Of a stretch of DNA of 64,000 nucleotides, positions 11,501-19,787 are shown piece by piece. The notes under the pieces were generated by a model, which made no database searches, was not told where the DNA came from, and saw only the letters and a program-made list of their open reading frames with translations. Position 1 is the first letter of the stretch; every line of letters begins with the position of its first letter. The DNA comes from Lepidostoma basale. Its lineage: Eukaryota > Arthropoda > Insecta > Trichoptera > Lepidostomatidae. The DNA lies in assembly GCA_022606425.2 (NCBI GenBank), contig JAHDVF020001039.1, positions 1 to 64,000 on the forward strand, in the 5' to 3' direction. The translations under genes and the position numbers were made by a program.

Positions 11501-14500
11501 GGAGATGAGTACCTGTCACAATCACGGGTGTTTGAATGTGTTTGAATTGCCAAAACGGTTCAAAAGCGGTCGTGAATCGTTGGATGACGATCCGCGGTCA
11601 GGAGCGCCAATTCTCACACACACACAGACGCAAATGTCGACCATCTAAGAGAGCTAGTCCTGCCTGACCGTCGCTTAACCTTTCGTGCGTTATTATACAA
11701 GTTAAATATAAATGAAGAAACAATTGAGAAGATTTTACACGGAAATTTGAATATGCGAAAGCTCTACGCCAAGATGGTGCCCAAAATTCTCAGAATGCAA
11801 CAAAAACAAATGCGAAAATCAATTTGTGACGATTTTTTGTCCCGCATTGAGAGTGATGGAAGTGACTGGATTGGCCGTGTAGTCACTGAAGATGAGTCCT
11901 GGATATTCGAATATGATCCCGAGACCTTTAGACAAAACCTACAGTGGGTGGAAGAGGGTAGGGAGCGCCCAACGAAACAATGATGTCAAAATCACGCCTG
12001 AAGGCAATGCTGATCATTTTCTTCGATATTCATGGTAATATTCACCGTGAATACGTTTCTGGAGGCCAGACAGTGACTGGAAAGTTCTATGTTGAAGTCT
12101 TGGAGCGGCAGCGACATCGTGTTTTTCGTAAACGACCCGAACGGCTGGCTCTCGCACCATGATAACGCGCCGGCTCATTTCTCCTTGATTTTGAGGGAAT
12201 ATTTGGCGAAAAAAGTATCCCAACTTTACCGCATCCACCCTACAGCCCCGACTTGGCCCCATGTGACTTCTTCTTGTTCCCTAAAATGAAGAGTCACCTC
12301 AAAGGAACCCACTATGGCAGCGTAGAAGCCGTCCAGGAGGCTGCGACCGTCGTCTTGAAAGGCCTTACTTTAGAGGACTGTCAAGGCTGCTTTTAATCAT
12401 GGGAGAATCGTTGGAAAAATTGTTTTGAGTTAGGAAGGGACTACTGTGAAGGCCGATACAAATATTTGGTTGCTAACTTTATTTGTCTGTGTTTTATTTA
12501 CAAATTCTCGGAATTTAATTACCACAACTCGTATATCGACTGAAGCAAAGATGGCAGTGCACAATGAAGTTCTGGTCCCGACCCTTTTGTATGGGAGTGA
12601 AGCTTGGAGTTGGCAGAAGTAGGATAAAAGTAGGATGAATGCCGTAGAAATGAGGTCACTAAGAAGAATGTGCGGAAAAATAATGTATGATTAACAGTAA
12701 GAACTAATAAATAATATTAAATAATAAATAACATGATGATAATATAAAATAATTGTAATATAGAAAAAACATACATTTGAAAATATATAATTTATATAGA
12801 AATTAATAAATTAATGATTTGCATTTGATTGGGAATGGGGGCTCAAGCCCCAAAAAAAATTTTTAGTACCTACTTATAAAAAATAGCACAGGTTACTTTT
12901 TAAATTTGAATTATTGTATCGAATTTTAAACGCGTTTTTAATGAGTCTTTCATTGTTTAGTTTTTATTATATTTTTACACCTCCAAAACATGTCGTATTT
13001 AAAAAAACATTTTTTATAAAATAGTGGATTAAACAAAGTTTTTAAATTTCCTAAAATTATTTTAAAAACTGTAAGATTTTTTTGAATTATTATTTGACTA
13101 ACTAACTAACTAACCATCACGCCGTCTCTCCGAAGGGGTAGGCAGAAAGAATGGAACGCCACACCTTTCTTTCCTGACATATTTCTCTCGATTCCTCAAC
13201 ATTCATACATCGTGTCATGCACGCGCGTCGATTTCTCTGACTCCTCACATGGCCGACATTTAATATTTGATTTATTTAATCGTGCCACGTTTTCCTCGGC
13301 CTTCCTCTATTTCTAGCTCCGTTCACGTTGTTTACATATACCTTCTTTACCATTCCGTCTTCACTCATTCTTTCCATGTGTCCAAACCATCTTAATGACC
13401 CTTTCCTTATTTAATATTTGATTTATTTAATCGTGCCACGTTTTCCTCGGTCTTTCTCTATTTCTAGTTCCATTTACATCATTAACATATAATTTTTTTA
13501 CCATTCTTTCTTCATTCATTCTTTCCATATGTCCAAACCATCTTAATGATCCTTTCATTATTTTGTTCATGACACCATCATTCGCACCGCATTCACTTCT
13601 TATATTTTCATTCGACACTCTATCGTACACAGAGATCCACACATTCGTCTAAGAGATCTCATTCCTACTGCATTTATTCTACGTTCATCCTTATTTTGCC
13701 AATTACATGCTTCGCTTCCATACATAAGGGTCGGTAGAAGAACACCATTGTGCACTGCCATTCTAGCTTTTTTGGATTATTATTTATGGTTCCGTTATTT
13801 CTTTTTACAGCTGTAAGAAGTGTTTTTCTATTACCTCTGTGACTATTTGGAATCCAGCTTTCATCAATACCTCTTTTAAAACGTCGCTTGCCAGAGCAAA
13901 AATCTTTTTACCGTTGTAATTAATACTCTCTAGGTACGGAATAATCGACGTGGCCGAAGTGATCACGTCATCCTGAAATATATGCATAGATTAGGTGAGA
14001 TAAGTTAACTTTTCGTCACCTGAGAGTAAGAGGGTTCCAACTAACAAAATTTCACATCTGACTTTTTTTCGTGAAAAGGGTTCTTACTAACCTTATCTAT
14101 ACGTACAATTAAAAAAAAATGTAATAGTAACGTCATTTTGATGTTACGAAAAGAATCAAGTTCCATCTGATCATTCAAAACACACGATTCACTGAAGAAG
14201 GATTAGAACTTTATTATTCCAACTGTTGCCAGACAAAATTTACACGTTTCTCGGTAACAGAATCTCTGGAGATTGGAATAAAACCCCTATATACCAAGAT
14301 ACACACCCGAATCCAACAAAACTTTGACTTAATTTTTCTCAGCTTTTTACTTTTGTCAGTTGGAACCTTCTTACTCTCAGGTGACGTTTTGATAAACCAA
14401 AAATATAGGAATCATATTGATTTGGATATAGAAAAATAAGGAAAATACCGTTGACTTCATAATATACATATCTTGTCTTTATCTTCTCTTGTCTTCCTCG

Positions 14501-17500
14501 GAGTACCATGTAACCAAAACAATAAACCGCCGATGGCGAGATTTACATACATGTATATGAAACTTTTTAAAACTATCTCACAACTAACTAAGTAACCATC
14601 ACGCCATTTCCCCGGAGGAGTAGGCAGAGAGGATGGATCGCCACAATGCTCTGTCCTGGCATACCCCTCGGGCTTCCTCTACATTCATACATCGTACCAT
14701 GCACGCACGTCGATTATTCCGACTTCGAATGTGACCGCCTTTTAGTAATTGATTAACTTGGTCATGCCATGTTTTCCTCGGTCGTCCTCGGCTTGTTTTT
14801 CCACTCACGCTGCTTGTGTACAACTTTTTAACCATTCTACTCTCATCTCAGGGATCCTTTATTAATTTTATCCATGATGCAGTCATCTGCTTTACATTTC
14901 TTTCTTATTTCATCGTTCGGTATTCTATCATACAACGTTTTCCCGCACATTCTTCTTAGTGATCTCATTTCTACGACGTTTATCTTGCTTTCATCCTTCT
15001 TTTGCCAGCTCCAAGCTTCACTTCCATACATGAGGGTTGGCACTAGAACTCCATTGTGTACTATCTCACATTCCGAAAAAGAATGAAATATTGGAAAAAA
15101 TGTAAAAATGCTTTTTTATCGATAAATTTCAAATGGCAGCTGCATATGGTCGCCATCTTGTTGCATATGACCAAAAATGTGTTTTTATTTACGGTTATTC
15201 ATTTGATTAAGTTAAGAAAGAAAATAATAACCATTTTTTTAAATTAACTGTTGAAAAATGTGACTTGGATATTCTGAAACACTGTAACTAACTAACTAAC
15301 TAACCATCACGCCATACCGTTCTGTCCTGACATACCTCTCCTGCTTTTTCCATATTTCGAATGGGGCCGCCTTTCAGTATTTGATTAATTTGGTCACGCC
15401 ATGTTTTCCTTGGTCTTCCACGACTTCTCTTTCCCCTCACACTGCTTGTATACAATAGTTTTACCATTCTTCTCTCGTCCATTCGTTCCATATGTCCAAA
15501 CCCTTTGCGGGATCCTATTTTTAATTTTGCTTATGATGCATTCATCTGCCGTACATTTCTTCCTTATTTTGTCGTTTTCCCGCACATTCTTCTCGGTGAT
15601 CTCATTTCTGCGGCATTTATCCTACTTTCATCCTTTTCGCGAGCTTCAAGCTTCATATACACTGTATGTATGCACTGTAATACTGGTTGTATGCAATTAA
15701 GAAATACGATTACACAATTTTAATGTTATTTCTTTTCCCAGTAATTGTGGTGAGATAAATAAAGCCATAGTGTCTGTGATTGATATAACCAATAAAGAAG
15801 GTCAAATTCATTTGCAGGTAGTGTTCACCAGCGCGATAATTTTATTTTTCTTGTTTATAAATTGGCATTATTGGGTTTTATTTAATAGTAACAACTAACC
15901 AGATTGATGCCAACGCCACTGCATAATGTCTCGTAATCTTCAGTAGTTCTTGCCGCGTTGTTAGAGACATGATATATATTTTTTCCCAATTCTCTCATTA
16001 TTTGGATGGCTTTTCTCGTTCCTGGCAAAGGAACGATATTCCATAGTACACCTAAAAATAGAAAATAAGTTTGTAGCTCTAGTTATCAGCTTTATCAGCT
16101 TCCTTCGCTCCATTGCCAGGAGCGAGGGAAGCTGATAAAGCTGCAGTTATCTACGGATGTCTAAGGGACACTGTTTGGGAAAATAAGCATATGCTAGTAG
16201 AAAGCAAAGTTAAAATTTATAAAACATGCATCAGGCCCATAATGACATACGGAATCGAAGCAAGAGCAGACACTGTCAGTACCAAACATCTCTTAAGAGT
16301 AGCAGAAATGAGAACATTGCTACCTATTGTGGGGAGAACCCTTAGAGATAAGATACTCAATGAAGAAAATCGTAAATCCTGCAAAATTGACATAGTGAGA
16401 TGAAGTAGGCAAAGAAGACGATTCTGGAGGGACCACATCGAGAGAATGGATCCAGCAAGAATTCCTAATATGGTGCTAATGCTAATCTATTGCCATTTTA
16501 TTGTCACGTGAATTTGTACACCAGACCAAAATAGTGTGATAATCACACTGCCATCGCCGGAAATCGAACCCGGGACCTTCGGTATGGCAGCCAGAGCTCT
16601 TACAATTCTGCCATGGATGTCATATTTTGTCTTATAGGTAAATAGTAATCATTATAAAATTATGATACTGTCGTATGAAGCACTTAATTTGTGGTGTGGC
16701 ATTATTTATTATAATATTAATACACTTTTACACAGTTTTATTTTGTTACAACCAACCGGTTTCGCTCCCACCGGAGCTTCGTCAGGGTTTCAAAAGACAC
16801 ATGATCGACACAGATTTGTGACTTTTGAATTGAACAAATTAACTAACTAACCATCACGCCGTCTCTTCGAATGGTAGGCAGAAATAAAGGACCGCCGCAC
16901 TTTTCTTTCCTGGCACACTTCTCTCTCTTCTTGAACATTCATTTATCCTGTTTAATTTAATAGTGCTACGTTTTCCTGGTTCCTCTTTAATTTCTTGTTC
17001 TTTTAACATCGTTAACTTATAAGCCTTCATACGAAAATATATTACTACTATTGACGATCACCATGACAACAGCTGTATAAACTATTGTGGGATATTATTA
17101 TTATTATTTTTAATCGCTCTTTACATCATTGCGATGGAAAGGGCGAACTCGCCAAATCGATGGAAAGGGTATAGTTGGAAAGGGTATATTGATTCTCGTG
17201 ACATGTGAAATATAGCTAATCTATCGCCATTTTATTGTTATAAGAATTCTACAGACCAAATACAGTGTAACCACACTGCAATTGCCGGGAATCGAACCCG
17301 GGACCTTCGGGGTGGCAGTCAATGCACTTACCACGAAGGTTGAAGCGTGATACGTACAATAATGTTATTTTCAGTAGTATCATAGAATAACCGATTACTT
17401 TGACTAAACGCGTACTTTTTAATCAAATCGATTTGGAGTTTTTCATAATTTTGGAAACAAATGCATATTTTGCTATTTTAAAAGGATCACTGTTTTTATT

Positions 17501-17606
17501 CATAGAACTTACCATCGCAGTCGGTAATAACCGTATCAAACGAGTCGATAAATGCCTTTGCATCTGCGTCACTTAGTGATAAAACATCTGGTATTTCCGT
17601 GGACAT
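5561..17606 (-). CDS. HAD phosphatase (PGP / 4-nitrophenylphosphatase family), copy A
   Basis: Six coding exons: 17606-17513, 16051-15900, 13972-13835, 10952-10742, 8826-8682, 5735-5561 (94, 152, 138, 211, 145 and 175 nt). All introns are GT-AG, phases agree, and the join gives 304 aa plus stop. Family motifs seen: Asp nucleophile and general acid D29/D31 in VITDCDGVLW; motif II Ser61 in YHVSNNAAR; motif III Lys220 in IAKPSEW; motif IV D246/D251 in FIGDMLKQD; then CGFQKLLVLSG. Exons 3 and 4 should form the cap that sets substrate choice. Known family members are cytosolic Mg-dependent phosphatases acting on 2-phosphoglycolate, glycerol-3-phosphate or artificial aryl phosphates; this protein's substrate is unknown. 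No signal peptide or membrane segment is seen. The start is the only ATG before the DxD motif and gives a normal family length. Copy B lies upstream on the same strand. Introns hold LINE, mariner, SINE and piggyBac-like insertions, but the reading frame is intact. Confidence 0.93.
5822..6342 (+). mobile_element. LINE family B insertion with 10-bp target duplication
   Basis: Flanked by the direct repeat ataagaattt (5812-5821 and 6343-6352). It encodes a frame-broken reverse-transcriptase C-terminus (LLYGCETWTLKVNSMNRLES, RRMLRIPWTD, RRQMSWLRNVREWTG) and ends in (AAG)n. It lies in the last intron of phosphatase copy A and is absent from the matching intron of copy B. Confidence 0.85.
6355..6500 (-). 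mobile_element. LINE family A 3' fragment shared with copy B
   Basis: Begins with the catcacgccgtctccccga block of family A. The same fragment is at 20630-20775 in the equivalent intron of copy B, so it predates the gene duplication. Confidence 0.75.
6545..6870. repeat. Fold-back repeat, shared with copy B
   Basis: Arms around gataatgccttagacagccg with outer ends like gaaaacatctgt and its complement. The counterpart is at 20835-21110. It is the same family as 39505-39745. Confidence 0.65.
7249..8532 (-). mobile_element. Mariner element, dead, in copy A intron 5
   Basis: Terminal inverted repeats of about 30 bp (aggcatctccagaaagtaag at the left, its near-complement at 8501-8530). The minus strand keeps transposase pieces such as GIILIECMPQGETIDSPRYF and LLHDNARRN. 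It is interrupted by the element at 7310-7834 and lacks about 140 bp found in the copy B version. Confidence 0.85.
7310..7834. mobile_element. piggyBac-like non-autonomous element
   Basis: A 525-bp insertion flanked by TTAA on both sides (7306-7309 and 7835-7838), with ends ccttt/ccctta and, reversed, tcctcccttccct. The matching mariner in copy B (near 21555) reads straight through with one TTTAA, giving the empty site. No coding capacity. Confidence 0.75.
8885..9090. repeat. Fold-back repeat, shared with copy B
   Basis: Same family as 39505-39745 (outer ends near gaaaacgtctgt, centre near gccttagaagggcg). The matching copy is at 22745-22955 in copy B. Confidence 0.65.
9095..9600. mobile_element. 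LINE B tail (-) then LINE A fragment (+), shared with copy B
   Basis: 9095-9225 matches the minus-strand end of LINE B (cttcttctgataccgtgtca onward). 9235-9600 is a decayed LINE A fragment ending ggaaacggcgtgatg. Both recur at 22965-23330 in copy B. Confidence 0.65.
9800..10258 (+). mobile_element. LINE family C 3' fragment
   Basis: Encodes KMRIYKACVRLIITYGGEAR, LRTSEMKTLWTIAGKTLRG and, after a frameshift, EICEVEDIIRWSRQQKRDWY and RPRGRPLKRW. It lies in intron 4 of copy A and is absent from copy B. Confidence 0.8.
10259..10741. other. Intronic sequence without recognised element
   Basis: Apart from a short catcacgccgtt remnant near 10590 (LINE A 3' end), I recognise nothing. Its right part aligns with the same intron of copy B. 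Confidence 0.5.
11015..12715 (+). mobile_element. LINE family A fragment split by a mariner
   Basis: Left part 11015-11208, right part 12536-12715 (continuing ATMAVHNEVLVPTLLYGSEA, LEXA-type text, then RSLRRMCGKIMYD). The reading resumes across the mariner at 11211-12533, so the mariner inserted into an existing LINE. Confidence 0.8.
11211..12533 (+). mobile_element. Full-length but inactivated mariner
   Basis: 1323 bp, flanked by TA (11209-11210 and 12534-12535), with inverted repeats of about 30 bp (tacgaggtgtggtaattaaa against tacgagttgtggtaattaaa). Transposase pieces occur in shifting frames: MRKLYAKMVPKIL, TEDESWIFEYDPET, LIIFFDIHGNIHREYV, HHDNAPAHFSLILREYL, then a segment matching the SPDLAPCDFFLFP region. 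The DD34D-type framework is visible, but frameshifts and stops abolish the protein. It is unrelated in end sequence to the mariners at 7249 and 21499. Confidence 0.9.
12860..13080. repeat. Decayed Penelope-like/fold-back repeat half
   Basis: Matches 59880-60125 (tttttattatatttttacac followed by ctccaaaacatgtcg). The hammerhead stem II region is deleted. Confidence 0.55.
13095..13775 (-). mobile_element. LINE family A 3' fragment with (TTAG)n tail
   Basis: Minus strand: IRSECGANDGVMNKIMKGSL, RWFGHMERMNEERMVKKLYV, RERPRKTWHD. About 110 bp of its middle is repeated (13260-13400 and 13403-13550). The 3' end shows (CTAA)n at the left. Confidence 0.8.
14014..14386. mobile_element. 373-bp inverted-repeat element with TTTT flanks
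   Basis: Inverted ends of about 35 bp (cgtcacctgagagtaagagg at the left). TTTT lies on both sides (14010-14013 and 14387-14390). Copy B carries the uninterrupted site near 25545 (aattttgatgaacc), proving a later insertion in copy A. Superfamily not identified. Confidence 0.75.
14583..15059 (-). mobile_element. LINE family A insertion with 11-bp target duplication
   Basis: Direct repeat actatctcaca at 14572-14582 and 15060-15070; copy B has the single unoccupied site near 26058. Minus strand: PTLMYGSEAWSWQKKDESKI, RSLRRMCGKTLYDRIPND, RGRPRKTWHDQVNQLL, ending ILSAYSSGEMA. 5'-truncated, with a (TTAG)n tail. Confidence 0.88.
15285..15660 (-). mobile_element. LINE family A 3' fragment
   Basis: Minus strand: MERMDERRMVKLLYTSSV, RGRPRKTWRDQINQILKGG. 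It begins at the left with (CTAA)n. Not present at the matching place in copy B. Confidence 0.8.
16088..16142. repeat. 23-bp-arm hairpin at a LINE 5' junction
   Basis: Arms 16088-16110 and 16120-16142 are complementary with one mismatch around a 9-nt loop. They mark the 5' end of the LINE C fragment that follows. Confidence 0.7.
16110..16480 (+). mobile_element. LINE family C 3' fragment
   Basis: Encodes KVKIYKTCIRPIMTYGIEAR, TKHLLRVAEMRTLL, RTLRDKILNEENRKSC. It is truncated at the right by SINE sequence. Lies in intron 1 of copy A, just upstream of exon 2. Confidence 0.8.
16481..16625 (-). mobile_element. tRNA-derived SINE, family S1
   Basis: Minus strand carries the tRNA-like head (B-box-like ggttcgatt, degraded) followed by the body cagtgtgattatcacac and aataaaatggcaatagatt. 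Truncated copy. Confidence 0.75.
16741..16790 (-). ncRNA. Hammerhead-like core (CUGACGA type)
   Basis: Minus strand: CUGACGA (16785-16779), stem II GCUCC with GGGAGC, GAAAC, stem III ACC/GGU with loop GGUU, then U. Stem I does not pair convincingly, so this is a relic or a coincidence of the repeat family. A related, more decayed copy lies at 17735-17780. Confidence 0.4.
16845..17040 (-). mobile_element. LINE family A 3' fragment
   Basis: Begins with (ACTAA)n and catcacgccgtctcttcga at the left; decayed coding sequence follows on the minus strand. Confidence 0.65.
17097..17345 (-). mobile_element. tRNA-derived SINE S1, tail type 2
   Basis: Minus strand head with gggttcgattcccggcaat near 17285-17300, the common body, then a tail containing gctctttacatc (complement) and (AAT)n. 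Confidence 0.8.
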
Positions 17607-18409
17607 TTTTACGAGAATTGAAAAAACAATTGAAAATTTTGTTATCTTTGAAAAATTCATGTCGGAATGTCGAAGGTGATAGTTTTGAAAGTGAAGAGGA
17701 CAGTAATATGATTTTACATCACTTTATTTGTTTTAACAAGCAATTAGTTTCGCTTACGTCGGAGCTTCGTCAGGGTTAAAAAATACACTAAATATAAAAT
17801 CAGAGAACAACTCAATATATACAAAAAAGAGTGGAGAGGAGGGTAAGCGGAGGTGTGCACGGGGTCAATTGGTATGGTAGAACGGTAGGTTATGAGATAA
17901 TAAAAATAAATACCTTATTATGCACCAGAAGATGGCAGCGAGGTGCCGAAACCAATCGTAGACACAAACATTAGTGGTTTTTAAGTAAATAGTATTTTTT
18001 TTTCCATTATTTACATTAATCTTCTATACTGAATTTTCAAACAACATTTTTTGTGAGTTATGAGGCATTTAAGTCCAGCTATTCAAGCAAAATAAGGGGT
18101 CAACCGCTACCTCAGAAACAATAAGCTGGAAACTCGTATGCACCTTCATTTTGGGGTTCTAAAAATTGTCTCAAAAGTCTTCATTCAAGGTCAAAGATCA
18201 CAATAATCGGCTTATCGCGATTATATAGGTTTTTATAGCTCCAATAATGTTAACATCTATAGAAAAATTATAGAGCATAAAATTTGCGACAAATTTTGTT
18301 TCATGCGCTCAACCGTTTTTTGAGATAGAGGGCGGAGAACGGTTAGCGCACAGACATAAATACTGTAATGCATGGTCAACTGTGAATCTCGCTGAATAAT
18401 ACCCTGTTT

Positions 18410-18672
18410 AAAAGGCGGGCCACACTGTTTTAAACAAGCTCTCTACATCGGTCTCCACGGCGGTTTAAAACTGTGTAGACACTTGTTTGAAACCAAAATT
18501 TGTTTGACCTTCAACAAACTTTGTGGACGGACGCGCGATAAAACACGCATTCCACGTATGGAGAGCTTGTTTACAACAGTGTGTGGACGCTACACCAACC
18601 GCGGGCTCCACAGCTCTCCACCAAGGTCACCTCTGTGGAGAGTTTGTTTCAAACAGTGTGGCACAGCCTTAA
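18410..18672. mobile_element. Inverted-repeat MITE (aggcgggccacactg family)
   Basis: Left end aaaaggcgggccacactgtt; right end is its diverged complement (acagtgtggcacagcctt). It shares the end sequence and a cttgtttgaaaccaaaattt stretch with the palindrome at 42985-43264. Confidence 0.65.
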
Positions 18673-18954
18673 AACTATTAAATCATTAAAATATCAGCAA
18701 CAATGAATATTTATATTTTTTATTAGTTGATATATAATAACATTATATATAATACATTCTCGTAATTTAAAAAAATAAAATTTATATATATAATAATTAT
18801 ATTTAATTAATAAAAAACCTTTATTTTATGTTTCTCGGAAAGTTCCCCGAAGGCAGGGCGGTAGAAAAGTAATTAAGTATTTTGACTTTAAAATGTGTAA
18901 ATTCTTAAATACTCAAATAGTCCATTGTTTTGGCCTCAACACTATGACACCTTA

Positions 18955-19188
18955 ACATTTTAAACTGTTAAATTAAAAAACTTTGTTTTTTGTATCACAA
19001 TTGTATTTTATTTTACGCGACAGCTCTTTCGTCAACCTGTTGACATCATCAGGTGTTACAACTACTACATTTCTTCAAATTGTAACACCTGATGATATCA
19101 ACATAGGTTGAGGAAACAGCTGTCGCGTAAAATAAAATACATTTGTGATACAAAAAACAAAACTGTTTTATTTAACAGTCTTAAATAT
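18955..19188. repeat. Fold-back repeat with hammerhead-like cores
   Basis: Arms carry tgtattttattttacgcgac and the complement around a centre near 19070. The plus-strand arm keeps CTGATGA. It is the same family as 36735-37165 and, in part, 25260-25340 and 59490-59650. Confidence 0.65.
19082..19131 (+). ncRNA. Hammerhead-like core with ACAGCUGU stem III
   Basis: CTGATGA at 19089-19095, stem II UCAAC/GUUGA with loop AUAG, GAAAC at 19113-19117, stem III ACA-GC-UGU and C (19124) at the cleavage position. Stem I pairs only partly. Confidence 0.45.
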
Positions 19189-19437
19189 CAGTGGCGGTAC
19201 TCCCATAGAAGCCCAGAAGCCCGGCTTGCGTAAGAAAATTTGATTCACAATCCCCAAATCTAAGTAATCATGCCCCCGCATAAACTAACAAACCACCATA
19301 TCACCTTCCAACAATGTTCCCATCATACGTAAGAGGAATAGCCACAAGAGCTGAACCTTTGTAAGCCAGAAGAGGTTTTGATTCAAAACTTCTTACGCAA
19401 ACGGGGCTTCTAGGCTTCTATGGGAGTACCGCCACTG
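19189..19437. mobile_element. hAT-like MITE containing a LINE 3' segment
   Basis: 249 bp with inverted ends of about 50 bp starting CAGTGGCGGTACTCCC. The flanks ttaaatat and ttaaatac form an 8-bp, one-mismatch target duplication. The inner 130 bp matches the 3' part of the LINE at 59370-59475 (ccttccaacaatgttcccat). Confidence 0.8.
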
Positions 19438-19787
19438 TTAAATACTTATTTTTCCTTAAATATTACAGCTGGGAAGGTAGACCCCTATAATATGACCTTT
19501 TTCTATGAAGTCTATACTTGAATGCGGACCCGTTATTTTAATTGTAAGCATTCAATTACACCAAGAAAAATAATAATACAAGATATATAGTGTTGTTTAC
19601 AGATAAATCTTCATTATTCAATTTATAATTGCTTCATTTGTTTTCTCTACGTGCACACACTATTCATTTTCCACTAATTCGAAATTTCGCACTATTACAC
19701 AAATATTTTTCCACGTTGGTTAGCACAGTTATTGATATTTGACAAGTTTCATGCTAACGGTTATAATTGTACTAATTTGTTTTACAA

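Larger units (their letters stand above)
17607..19787. other. Spacer between phosphatase copies A and B
   Basis: Should contain the copy A promoter, but I see no clear core promoter motif. Homology to the copy B upstream region fades by about 17650. The remainder is repeats listed separately; 17840-18400 has nothing recognisable. Confidence 0.55.
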
